From positions 1 to 64,000 of the forward strand of contig JASHNW010000004.1 of NCBI GenBank assembly GCA_030041435.1: a stretch of 64,000 bases of DNA, given 5' to 3'. The notes below the pieces were generated by a model. That model searched no databases and had not been told where the DNA came from. It saw only the letters and a list, made by a program, of their open reading frames with translations. Positions 1 to 8,230 of this stretch are shown in pieces (position 1 is the stretch's first letter; every line of letters starts with the position of its first letter). This DNA comes from Acidobacteriaceae bacterium. GTDB lineage: Bacteria > Acidobacteriota > Terriglobia > Terriglobales > Acidobacteriaceae. The translations under genes were made by a program, and so were the position numbers.

Positions 1-1250
1 TACAGCGCATTCATAGTCTGCAGGAATTCCGGGTTGTTGCGGGTCTTCTCCAGGCGGCTCACCAGCACCTCCATGGCTTCCACCGGCGAGAGCGGGTTGA
101 GCACCTTGCGCAGTACCCAGGTGCGCGGCAACTCGTCCTTCGGGATCAGCAGCTCTTCCTTGCGTGTACCCGAGCGCTGGATATCGATCGCCGGGAAGAC
201 GCGCTTGTCCACCAGCTTCCGGTCCAGGATGATTTCCATGTTGCCCGTGCCCTTGAACTCCTCGAAGATCACTTCGTCCATGCGCGAGCCGGTGTCCACC
301 AGCGCCGTCGCAATAATGGTCAGCGACCCGCCTTCCTCGATGTTCCTCGCCGCGCCAAAGAACCGCTTCGGCCGCTGCAGCGCGTTCGAGTCCACGCCGC
401 CTGAGAGCACCTTGCCCGACGGCGGCACGATCGTGTTGTAGGCGCGCGCCAGGCGGGTGATCGAGTCCAGCAGGATCACCACGTCGCGCTTGTGCTCCAC
501 CAGCCGCTTCGCCTTTTCGATCACCATCTCCGCCACCTGCACGTGGCGCGCCGCCGGCTCGTCGAACGTCGAGCTGATCACCTCGCCCTTCACCGACCGC
601 TGCATGTCCGTCACTTCTTCCGGCCGTTCGTCGATCAGCAGCACAATCAGCACCACTTCCGGATGATTCGCCGTCACGGAGTTGGCGATCGACTGCAGCA
701 GCATCGTCTTGCCGGTGCGCGGCGGAGCCACAATCAGCCCGCGCTGTCCTTTGCCCACCGGCGTCAGCAGATCCATCACCCGCCCGCTGATGTTCTCCTT
801 CACCGTCTCCATCTTCACCCGCTCCTGCGGATAGAGCGGCGTCAGGTTGTCGAACAGGATCTTGTTGCGGGTTTCCTCCGGCGACTCGAAGTTGATGGCC
901 TCGATCTTCACCAGCGCGAAATATTTCTCGCCTTCGTGCGGCGGCCGCACGTTGCCGCTGATGGTGTCCCCGGTTTTCAGGTCGAACTTGCGGATCTGCG
1001 AGGGCGAAACATAAATGTCGTCCGGCCCGGGCAGGTAGTTGTAATCGGGAGAGCGAAGGAAGCCGTAACCGTCAGGCAGAATTTCCAGCACGCCTTCGGC
1101 GAAAATGTGCCCTTCTTTTTCGCTCTGCGCCTGAAGAATCTTGAAGATCAGGTCCTGCTTGCGGAGCCCGCTGGCTCCGGGAATCTCGAGCGAGCGCGCG
1201 ATCCGGCTCAGCTCGGTAATGTTCTTTTCTTTCAGTTCTGCGATGGTCAT
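1..1250 (-). CDS. rho: Transcription termination factor Rho (3' end at window edge)
   Basis: Hexameric RNA-dependent ATPase that ends transcription in the cytoplasm. The reverse-strand translation starts [18 protein letters not shown] (N-terminal helical domain). It continues with the cold-shock-like RNA-binding fold ([28 protein letters not shown]), then the Walker A loop PPRTGKTML near residue 178 and the [14 protein letters not shown] segment (Walker B and Q-loop region). 416 codons are visible and the last bases of the frame are TA, so a TAA or TAG stop probably straddles the window edge; this matches the usual ~420 residues. The ATG at 1250 has a weak AGGTGATCC leader. It lies 126 bp downstream of the omega-like gene on the same strand. 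Identification is secure; only the exact 3' end is unseen. Confidence 0.96.
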   Translation of the reverse strand, partial: MTIAELKEKNITELSRIARSLEIPGASGLRKQDLIFKILQAQSEKEGHIFAEGVLEILPDGYGFLRSPDYNYLPGPDDIYVSPSQIRKFDLKTGDTISGNVRPPHEGEKYFALVKIEAINFESPEETRNKILFDNLTPLYPQERVKMETVKENISGRVMDLLTPVGKGQRGLIVAPPRTGKTMLLQSIANSVTANHPEVVLIVLLIDERPEEVTDMQRSVKGEVISSTFDEPAARHVQVAEMVIEKAKRLVEHKRDVVILLDSITRLARAYNTIVPPSGKVLSGGVDSNALQRPKRFFGAARNIEEGGSLTIIATALVDTGSRMDEVIFEEFKGTGNMEIILDRKLVDKRVFPAIDIQRSGTRKEELLIPKDELPRTWVLRKVLNPLSPVEAMEVLVSRLEKTRNNPEFLQTMNAL

Positions 1251-1376
1251 GGATCACCTGCGGTGAGTTTTTTTGTAGGGAGGGCGTTTCACGTGGGAAG
1301 GATTTGGGGAATGTCGTGCGGAGTTTTCAGGGGTTCAGAGCGGAATCTTGCCGGGGGAAAGGCAGCGCCTCCCCGT

Positions 1377-1604
1377 TTAGGCGGCGCGGCGCTGCTGTTG
1401 CGGAAGCGAAACCGGTTCCTGACGGGCTGCCAGTGCTGCCGCTGCCGGGCTTTGCTCCCGGAAGCGGACCAGCACCTCATTCATCGTATCCTGCAGACGG
1501 GTATTCGGCTTGTGCAGTTTCCGCGTCGCCTTCGACGCAAGCTGGCAAAGCTGGTATCGGTTGCTCACATGAGTCAGAGCGCCAAAGATTAATTCAGAAC
1601 GCAT
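1377..1604 (-). CDS. rpoZ: RNA polymerase omega subunit-like small protein
   Basis: 75 residues. The segment ALTHVSNRYQLCQLASKATRKL aligns by eye with the omega signature (xxNRFxLVxxAAxRARQL), and NTRLQDTMNEVLVRF matches the region after it, where omega proteins carry the T-x-x-A-L-x-E strand. Omega is a non-essential chaperone of the beta' subunit. The ATG at 1604 is preceded by AAGGAGA with 8-nt spacing, an excellent ribosome binding site, which supports a real gene despite the short length. The C-terminus is Ala/Gln-rich and probably disordered. It is upstream of rho on the same strand. The family assignment rests on motif resemblance only, so another small conserved acidobacterial protein remains possible. 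Confidence 0.62.
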   Translation of the reverse strand: MRSELIFGALTHVSNRYQLCQLASKATRKLHKPNTRLQDTMNEVLVRFREQSPAAAALAARQEPVSLPQQQRRAA

Positions 1605-2291
1605 AAATAATGTCTCCTTGCTTTAGGAATCTGGGTGACCAGCCTTTTTGTTTTTTGATTACGGAACAACCGCCGAACCAGCGTGGCCCACAGCAGGTTG
1701 CGGGATCGAATCACGGAAGGTTATGAACCTTTAGACGCATGACTTCGTCCTTCCGGTCAACTTTTTCTTAGCTTTTCCTGCGAACCTTTCCACCGGCCGG
1801 ATCTATGTCGTACAGCCCCCTCCGCCCCTGCTGTTTTGTCGCGAACAGTTCTCTTCCCGTGGGTGGAAGCGGCGCCGTTCGGCCGGTGCGGAAGGCTGAC
1901 CCGGGCGGCGAAAATGCGCCGGGGTCAATCGACATGTTAGAAAATAACCTTGCTTTCTTCTCAGGTCAACCTCTTTTTTCATAGAGAGCATCTTCGCCGG
2001 TTACCGAAAATGGAAAAATAACCGTAACTATCGCTATACCTGTGAATTGCGGCCCGCGGCGAAGGTCCCTTGATGAACAGCTTGTCATCTTGCGGCTTCT
2101 GAAAATCATAGAATTCACCCTTCCACAGGCTTTGTCGACGCAATCGATTTGTCCATCAAATCAATCAGTTACCTCAGGTCATGAGATTTTTGTCATTCGA
2201 TCATTTTGTCTGCTCACTCGTACCGCAGCGCGCCTCTCTCGGATACCAGATTCGCCGCCCAGACTCCAGCCCCGCCCATCAGATACGAAGA

Positions 2292-2323
2292 GGGCCGCCT
2301 CGAGGTTCCCCCCCAGGCGGCCC
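2292..2323 (-). terminator. Hairpin downstream of the small membrane protein gene
   Basis: GGGCCGCCT (2292-2300) pairs with AGGCGGCCC (2315-2323) around a 14-nt loop, followed on the minus strand by a short pyrimidine run (TCTTCG). It lies downstream of the minus-strand gene ending at 2412. It is a plausible but weak intrinsic terminator because there is no real U-tract. Confidence 0.4.
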
Positions 2324-2329
2324 GTCCTC

Positions 2330-2400
2330 CAGCTTCCAGCAACCAGCAGTACCCCGACCGCCTCACCCGCTACCAGCTATCCCCTATCCGCTACCCGCTG
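2330..2400. repeat. Degenerate heptamer array (CCAGCTA/TCCGCTA type)
   Basis: Successive units such as TACCAGC, TATCCCC, TATCCGC and TACCCGC repeat with a period of about 7 bp. The same units occur near 12115-12150 and, on the opposite strand, at 36208-36272, 40420-40475 and 63879-63909. Extragenic here. Confidence 0.7.
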
Positions 2401-2411
2401 TCTTTACACCC

Positions 2412-2819
2412 TCATTCCGCCTGCGTCGTCACCACGTACGATCCGCCATAGAGCGCAATGCCGATCAGCAGCACCAGCACCCCGCACAGATAAACCGGCT
2501 CATCGGTCACCATGGCGCGCAGAAAGATCAGCAGCCCGATGCCGATGGCTCCCAGCACCAGCCCGGCGATCTTCAGCCCCTGCTTCGTGCGGATCGTGCC
2601 GATCCGCGCCTCTTCCCGCAGCAGCTCCAGCGCACTGGCTGCTCCCGGGCCCTGCGATTCGGCCACCTTCTTCAGCATGTCGTTCTTGTAATACGACTCG
2701 CGCTCTTTGCGCCGCGACTCCGACCACACCGTGACCGCGATCATCGAGAACAACGCCACCGAGGCAACTGCCAGCCAGGTGAACAGCGCCACGCCCACAT
2801 TCGCATACGCTCCATCCAT
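2412..2819 (-). CDS. Small integral membrane protein, unknown function (DUF6249-like?)
   Basis: 135 residues. An N-terminal membrane segment (about residues 8-29) is followed by a charged linker containing SESRRKERESYY and an Ala-rich helix. Two more hydrophobic segments lie near the C-terminus (about 83-100 and 107-126). The ATG at 2819 is preceded by GGAGGGGTGGT, a strong ribosome binding site; the much longer open frame extending upstream to 3863 is an antisense shadow. The arrangement (TM, soluble linker, TM pair) recalls the DUF6249 group of small bacterial inner-membrane proteins, but I cannot confirm that. It is monocistronic, with a hairpin downstream. Confidence 0.7.
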   Translation of the reverse strand: MDGAYANVGVALFTWLAVASVALFSMIAVTVWSESRRKERESYYKNDMLKKVAESQGPGAASALELLREEARIGTIRTKQGLKIAGLVLGAIGIGLLIFLRAMVTDEPVYLCGVLVLLIGIALYGGSYVVTTQAE

Positions 2820-3134
2820 ACCACCCCTCCCGCGAGCGGCTCCAGGTAGCTTCCCCGTCCGCTTCACCCGGTACGACCAGCCCTTCCGTCGCACGGTTGC
2901 AAATTCTTCAGGGCTCCGCGGAAACGGGCCTGGATCGCCGCTCCATAGCCTCAAAGAGTGCCTCGGCGATTTGGCTTGAACCGAGACAAACAGTGGCAGC
3001 CTCCGAGTGGGCGATAAACCGGGAGTTAACCGACAGGATGCGCGTTTGATCGGCATAGTGCGGCCAAATGTTGCGTGCCCTGCAACTTCCCCTCGCTCAC
3101 CTGCGTAAACACCTTCAGCGCCCTGAGGTCCTGC
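2820..3134. other. Divergent intergenic region, nothing recognised
   Basis: About 315 bp between the divergent small membrane protein and methyltransferase genes. It must contain both promoters, but no convincing operator, repeat or small ORF is visible. Confidence 0.5.
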
Positions 3135-3707
3135 ATGCTCTGGTTCTACGAAGCTTTCTTTCCCGTGGTCTGGATCGCCTTTCTTCTCTACTGGCAAATC
3201 AAAGCCACCAATACCAAAACCACCGAGCGCCTCGAGCCGGCTGCCTCGCGCATCCTGCGCGTCTTCGTCATCCTGGTCGTGATCGTCATCCTCTCGACAA
3301 CTCGCATCCCGCTGCCCTGGCTTTATCTCCAGCTCTGGCCGGCTGGCCTTTGGCCCTTCTGGCTGGGAGCTGCCGTCACGGTCGCCGGCCTTCTCTTCGC
3401 TGTCTGGGCGCGCGAGCACCTCGGCAGAAACTGGAGCCGCTCCGTCACCATTAAGCAGGACCACGAGCTCATCACCACCGGTCCCTATGCTGTGGTCCGT
3501 CACCCCATTTACACCGGGAGTCTGGCCGGTTTCCTTGGCATGGCGATTGCCATCTCCCAGCTGCGCGGGTTTGTCGCCCTCGTTCTCATGTTTCTCGTGT
3601 TCTGGATCAAGCTCCGCATGGAGGAAGAGTGGATGCGTTCCCAGTTCGGCGAGGCCTATGCCACCTATGCTCGTCAGACCTCTGCCCTGGTGCCTTACCT
3701 TCTCTGA
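3135..3707 (+). CDS. Isoprenylcysteine carboxyl methyltransferase (ICMT/PEMT) family membrane protein
   Basis: 190 residues from the ATG at 3135 (GAGG four bases further upstream; an in-frame GTG at 3075 is less likely). Several membrane helices precede the family core: HLGRNWSRSVTIK, then GPYAVVRHPIYTG (the SAM-binding RHPxY signature), and a C-terminal ...RMEEEWMRSQFGEAY.. segment with the conserved Glu residues. Bacterial members methylate unknown lipids or small molecules at the inner membrane; the substrate cannot be inferred. The 3' end overlaps the convergent gene by 13 bp. The family assignment is firm. Confidence 0.88.
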   Translation: MLWFYEAFFPVVWIAFLLYWQIKATNTKTTERLEPAASRILRVFVILVVIVILSTTRIPLPWLYLQLWPAGLWPFWLGAAVTVAGLLFAVWAREHLGRNWSRSVTIKQDHELITTGPYAVVRHPIYTGSLAGFLGMAIAISQLRGFVALVLMFLVFWIKLRMEEEWMRSQFGEAYATYARQTSALVPYLL

Positions 3708-4456
3708 TCGCTGCGCCACGATCGCAGCCTCGGCAACAGCCAGTTGAACCAACCTGGGGAGTTGAATCTCGAGATCGATTCTCGGCTCCGCTCGAGTGAC
3801 CGGCCAACGGTGAACCGCAGCCAGCTCTCGATCGTGATCCAGTTGATCGAAAAGCCGATCCAAAATGCCAGTCCGAAGAACTGGTGGGGACCGAGGTGCG
3901 TGATGCGGCTGGTGGCAAAGAAGACGCCCATCACCGGCCGCGTCGTGGCAATGCCGAGCAGGACGGCGATCGCTCGTAGCAGCCAGCGCCTTTTCAGCAG
4001 GGGCTGGCCGCGCACTTTATACTGCCAGGCCCGGCCCAGCGAGAACAGGTACAGGGTGTTGTAGAAGAGAACCGCACTGCGCTCGATCCAGCCGCCAATG
4101 GCGTACACGCTCATCGCGTAGGCGGTGATGCCCACAATGGCTCCCACTGGGAACAGCCAGCGCTCCGGCCATCGGAGACCTGAAAAGCGGTGAAACACCG
4201 CGAACGGCGCAATCAGCACGAATGCCAGTGCCGGAATAATGTGCGCCAGCGTGAGAGCTGCGTGGAAAGCGAATATCCGATTCAGTTCGGCCAGCTGCGG
4301 CGGCCCGGACGAGGATGGAAGTGCCAGTGCGAAAATGCGGCGTATGACCGCTGCGACGGCGATCGCAGTGCACACCCAGAATCCGATGCGAAGCCATCGC
4401 GGCGCGGCAATTCCCGCAATCGAGCGCGCATGCGCATTTTCGGCGCTGGTGTTCAA
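3695..4456 (-). CDS. DUF2306-type multipass membrane protein
   Basis: 253 residues with about six to seven membrane segments. A His/Arg-rich pattern (FHAALTLAHIIPAL, AVFHRFSGLRWP, LLKRRWLLRAIAVLLG, then TTRP) matches the layout of the DUF2306 family, whose function is unknown. The start is TTG at 4456 with GGGAGA 6 nt upstream, and no better in-frame ATG is present. The last 13 bp overlap the end of the convergent methyltransferase gene, so the two transcripts run into each other. The C-terminal tail is basic and cytoplasmic. Confidence 0.72.
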   Translation of the reverse strand: MNTSAENAHARSIAGIAAPRWLRIGFWVCTAIAVAAVIRRIFALALPSSSGPPQLAELNRIFAFHAALTLAHIIPALAFVLIAPFAVFHRFSGLRWPERWLFPVGAIVGITAYAMSVYAIGGWIERSAVLFYNTLYLFSLGRAWQYKVRGQPLLKRRWLLRAIAVLLGIATTRPVMGVFFATSRITHLGPHQFFGLAFWIGFSINWITIESWLRFTVGRSLERSRESISRFNSPGWFNWLLPRLRSWRSDQRR

Positions 4457-4581
4457 TCCATTCTCCCTTTGTGTGGACTAAGCAGGTTGGCTGCCGCCGG
4501 CGGCTGGGACTTGAGGCGAGATGCCGGCAGAGACAGCCAATGCCGGCGCACACTCCTGAATGAACTGCCTGAGACACAACA

Positions 4582-7500
4582 CTAAAACGTCGCCCGCACC
4601 CCCAGCTGGGCTGCGAACGGAATTCCTACTGTTGTGCCGGGGCCAAAGAAATCTCCCAAAGCCCCCTCCGGTATCTCCAGTTGCTTCAGGCTGGTGATGG
4701 GTTCAGTCTGGGAGCAGTCGGCGTTCGTGCACATCGCGGTGACGTTGGTGATGCCGGCCGCGTTCGGCTGCATCTGAGCCGCCGGAACAGGAAGCTGCAC
4801 CACGTTGACGGCATAGTTCGCCCCCGGGTTGTTGCGGTTGAAGATGTTGAAGAACTCCGCGAACGGGTCGATCTGCCAGCGCTCGCCGATGCCGAACGGG
4901 CGCGTGACCCGCAGGTCGGTCTGCATGTAAGGCGTTCCCCGGAACTCGTCGAGGCTGGTGTAGGCGCCGTTCACCCAGATGCGGCCAGTGTTATCGGCGT
5001 TGGTGATGGTGATGGGGCGGGCGCTTTCGAGCTGGGAGAGGCCGCTCACCTCTAGTCCGCCGCGCACATGCAGGGTGCCGGCCAGCACAAAGCGATGCCG
5101 CACGTCTTCGCCGGAGGGGCCGTAGTCGCCCGGGCCGAAGGCATCCAGTTGCCCGGCCCGGGGCCCGCTCTGCAGCGTGCACACGCCGTCGACATAGTCG
5201 AACAGTTCGCCCAGCAGGCAGCCCCACGTCTGCGCTTTGGAGAACTGGTAGTTCGCTGCCAGGCTAAACACCCGCAGGTTGCCCTGCACGTGCAGCATCA
5301 GCGCGTTGTAGCTGGAACGGTTGTCGGATTGAAACACGTTGACGTTGGGCACCACGCTGGCCTCGTCGCTGGCGTAGTCCGGATCCGACGCGGGAATCAG
5401 CGGCGTGAACAGGTTGGCCGCGCTGCTGTAGGGGAAGGCCCGGTAGCCATGGTTGCCCTGCTCGTGAACGTAGTCGGCGCTGCCCAGCCAGTGCCGATTG
5501 AAGGAGTGCTCGGCGCCACCGGTAATGTGGATGGCGTACGGCGTCTTGTAGGCCGAACCGATCAGGTTCCCGGTCGCCCCCGAGCCGCCCATGAGGCAGC
5601 CGGCGCCAGCCAGCGCGTAGCTGCCCGGGCCGCCGCTCAGCACGCAGCTCCCCGTGGTGGCGTTCGTGTCGTTGATTCCCTGGAATGCGGTGGCCCATCC
5701 GTTCTGCGCCAGGTCGTCGTAGTACAAACCAAACCCCGCGCGGAATACCGTCGTCTCCCTGCCCCTGGGCGACCATGCGAAGCCCAGCCGCGGCGCGATC
5801 TGCTTGTGGTAGTCGTGCGGCACATTCGGCACGATGGGAATCTGGAGTGCCCGCAGCGTAATGTAGGCGCTGTTCTCCAGTTGCGTGCGGCCCGATCCCT
5901 CGAACAGCCCGAACGTGCTCTGGTAGCGCAGCCCGTAGTTGAGCGTGAAGTGCGGGGAGAGGCGCCAGGAGTCTTCCCCATAGAACGCCAGCCGCTGCAC
6001 ATTCTGCGAGAAGCTGCCGTCGCTCGCCGGCGTGTAGGTGCAGGTAATGCCGGAAGCCGCGCTCGGCGCCGGCGTGCACTGCGCCGCAGGCGAGACGTCA
6101 TAGAACGGCAGCGGCGACGTGATGCCCCCGCAGTCCGCGCCCGGCTGGCCGATGTAGCAGTCGGGGTTGGACGGATATTTGACGATCTGCTCGGCGCTGG
6201 AGGCGAACGCGCCGCCCAGCACCGGCTCGTGAATGAAGTCCACGCCGAAGCGCAGCCCATGATTGCCCACTACGTGGCTCAGATCGTAGCGTGCCTGATA
6301 CTTATCCTGGTTGCGCAGATCGGGGAACAGCGTGATGGGCGTGGCAAACTGGTTGTCCCCAAATGTCTCGAATCCGGAGACGGTCAGCGCCGTAGAGCTG
6401 AAGGGGAAGGCCAGCGCGAAGCCCAGGTCCGAGTTGCGCGTCTGGGTCAGGTGCAGCAGGCTGGCCCCCAGCACCAGATTGCCGATCCACGTGGGGCTGA
6501 AGGTGTAGGAGTTGCTGACCACAGCGTTCCAGTAGTTGTTGTGCGTCAGCAGTCCGGTGGAGGGCAGCGTTCCCTGCTCCACCAGTGCATTGTGCGTCAG
6601 GTAGGTATCTTCTGACGTGCGCAGGAACCACTGCGACTTGTCCGACTCGGCCCAGTCGAAACGCATGGTGCCCAGGTAGTCGCGGAAAGGGATGGGAACC
6701 GTAGACGGCGTGGCGATCGAGGAGACCCCGGCGATCAGTCCCGCCGCGGCGATCTGGCTCAGCGCGTCGAACTGCTGCATGCTGGCCGGGCTATACGCGA
6801 TGCTGGCATTCTCATGCACGTTCTCGAAGGAGGTGAAGAACCACACCTTATCGCGGACAATGGGACCGCCCAGCGTGCCGACGTAGTTCTGGCGGGAGAA
6901 GGGCTGCTTCGGGTTGTGGACGCAGCTCCCGTCGCTGCAGGTTTCCGCCGGATTCTCGATCGGGAAGCGCGCGTTCAGCGCCGCGGCGCGCTCGTAAACG
7001 GCGGCGTCGCCGTGCCAGTCGTTGCTTCCGCGTTTGGTGGTGATCACCACCGAGCCGGCAGTCGTCCAGCCCGTGTCGGCGTCCTCGTTCGAGGTGCGCA
7101 CCGCGAACTCCTGGATGCCGTCCGGGGAGAAGTTTTGCAGAAAGCCCCCGATCCAGTCGTCGGAATTATCCGCGCCGTCCACCGAAAGCTCGTTGTTCAG
7201 CCCCGAGCTGCCGCCCGTGCTCACCGCGGTGATGCGCGCCTTGGTTGGATCGGACGGCTCCACCGGCTCGGTGCCGGGCACCAGATACGCGATGTTGGCG
7301 AAGCTGCGCGCCGGGAGCGGATACGTTTCGAGATCCTGGCTGCCAACCACGCCCCCGTGGACGGCGCTGGTGGTGTTCACCGTTGCCGTGGTGATCGACG
7401 AAGGACTGCTATGAACGTTCACGGTCTCGCGTGCGCCCGCCGGAGTCAGCGTCACGCCGATGTCCCGAACCCCGCTCACCGTGACCTCGACGTTGGCCGT

Positions 7501-7815
7501 CGCCTGCGCAAACCCGCTGGCCGTGACCACCACACGGTAGGCGCCGGGCAGGAGCCCATCTATGCGAAATTCGCCCTCGCCGTCGGTGGTCGCAACCCGG
7601 CTGAGCAAGGAGCCGACAGCATGAACCGCGACGCGAGCCCCGGCCACACGCGCGGCGGTCGCGTCCTGAACCTCGCCGCGAACGGCGCCGTTCGGATTCT
7701 GCGCCGACACCAGTCCGGGAAACGAAACCAGCATCGACAGCAAAATCGGAGCCAGAGCCGCCCGGCAACGCAATACCGATGCGCCGGCGCGGAGGAAGGA
7801 AGACCTGGCAATCAT
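4582..7815 (-). CDS. TonB-dependent receptor with carboxypeptidase-regulatory N-terminal domain (Oar-like)
   Basis: 1077 residues. The start ATG at 7815 has AGAGGA 5 nt upstream; the longer frame to 7971 has no such site. A signal peptide ends about ...FPGLVSA-QNP. A CarboxypepD_reg-like beta-sandwich follows (GAVRGEVQDATAARVAGARV ... GEFRIDGLLPGAYRV). Next come the plug region (NNELSVDGADNSDD) and a long outer-membrane barrel ending in Phe (LGVRATF). This is the typical acidobacterial receptor thought to import large polymers or oligosaccharide/peptide substrates with TonB energy; the ligand is not predictable. Cys pairs (SCVLS, CLMGG, CTPAP) lie in predicted surface loops. It is divergent from ADOP-1 across a 415-bp gap. 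No SusD partner is adjacent. Confidence 0.92.
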   Translation of the reverse strand: MIARSSFLRAGASVLRCRAALAPILLSMLVSFPGLVSAQNPNGAVRGEVQDATAARVAGARVAVHAVGSLLSRVATTDGEGEFRIDGLLPGAYRVVVTASGFAQATANVEVTVSGVRDIGVTLTPAGARETVNVHSSPSSITTATVNTTSAVHGGVVGSQDLETYPLPARSFANIAYLVPGTEPVEPSDPTKARITAVSTGGSSGLNNELSVDGADNSDDWIGGFLQNFSPDGIQEFAVRTSNEDADTGWTTAGSVVITTKRGSNDWHGDAAVYERAAALNARFPIENPAETCSDGSCVHNPKQPFSRQNYVGTLGGPIVRDKVWFFTSFENVHENASIAYSPASMQQFDALSQIAAAGLIAGVSSIATPSTVPIPFRDYLGTMRFDWAESDKSQWFLRTSEDTYLTHNALVEQGTLPSTGLLTHNNYWNAVVSNSYTFSPTWIGNLVLGASLLHLTQTRNSDLGFALAFPFSSTALTVSGFETFGDNQFATPITLFPDLRNQDKYQARYDLSHVVGNHGLRFGVDFIHEPVLGGAFASSAEQIVKYPSNPDCYIGQPGADCGGITSPLPFYDVSPAAQCTPAPSAASGITCTYTPASDGSFSQNVQRLAFYGEDSWRLSPHFTLNYGLRYQSTFGLFEGSGRTQLENSAYITLRALQIPIVPNVPHDYHKQIAPRLGFAWSPRGRETTVFRAGFGLYYDDLAQNGWATAFQGINDTNATTGSCVLSGGPGSYALAGAGCLMGGSGATGNLIGSAYKTPYAIHITGGAEHSFNRHWLGSADYVHEQGNHGYRAFPYSSAANLFTPLIPASDPDYASDEASVVPNVNVFQSDNRSSYNALMLHVQGNLRVFSLAANYQFSKAQTWGCLLGELFDYVDGVCTLQSGPRAGQLDAFGPGDYGPSGEDVRHRFVLAGTLHVRGGLEVSGLSQLESARPITITNADNTGRIWVNGAYTSLDEFRGTPYMQTDLRVTRPFGIGERWQIDPFAEFFNIFNRNNPGANYAVNVVQLPVPAAQMQPNAAGITNVTAMCTNADCSQTEPITSLKQLEIPEGALGDFFGPGTTVGIPFAAQLGVRATF

Positions 7816-7967
7816 AGGAATCCTCTGACGAACCAATGTGCATGATCCCAATCGGCAATCGCTCCGCAATAAAACGCCTGTGTCATGAGGTTGGCCTTTG
7901 GGGTCGGGACCACCGGCAGCAATTCGTATTGAGAATATCGGAACGCCCCCTCGGCTGCCAGCGCTAG

Positions 7968-7993
7968 TCATTCTCGATCGTCATTCTCGATCG
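7968..7993. repeat. Two adjacent 13-bp direct repeats in the divergent promoter region
   Basis: TCATTCTCGATCG occurs twice head-to-tail (7968-7980, 7981-7993), each with a CGATCG palindrome. They sit between the divergent TonB receptor and ADOP-1 genes. This could be an operator; otherwise the 415-bp gap shows nothing clear. Confidence 0.5.
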
Positions 7994-8230
7994 TCGTTGT
8001 CTCCTTCGCTGGCGGCCAGACGGGCATCCCACCTCCCCTCCCGCCCCTGCCCGCGGAGCACGCTCAAGTGTCGTTTTCCGGACATGCCGGAAACAAATCC
8101 GAACAGCCCTGCCCATCGCATCGGCCTGAAAACGCAGAAAACACGGGCTCTTTTCATTCTCCGCGATGGGGTTCGGCGTGCATGTACGCAAATCGCTCCG
8201 TGTCCCCAGCCCGCGAACAAGGAGAAACCC

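Larger units (their letters stand above)
1605..2411. other. Long intergenic region, no supported gene
   Basis: About 800 bp between the omega-like gene and the small membrane protein. Short frames on both strands (for example 1803-1991 minus) lack a ribosome binding site and coding character. The 5' part (1620-1800) should hold the promoter of the omega gene. The right part carries a hairpin and a heptamer-type repeat, listed separately. I see nothing else I can name. Confidence 0.5.

Noticed and set aside
1803-1991. 62-codon minus-strand ORF
   Set aside because: No ribosome binding site, low-complexity Arg/Gly-rich end and no similarity to known families.
2412-3863. 483-residue N-terminal extension of the small membrane protein
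   Set aside because: Upstream 348 residues are antisense to the ICMT gene and promoter region; a strong ribosome binding site marks the start at 2819.
5068-6615. Long plus-strand ORF (515 codons) antisense to the TonB receptor
   Set aside because: High-GC shadow frame: no family motif, skewed to Arg/Ala/Val/Gly, while the opposite strand encodes a complete receptor.
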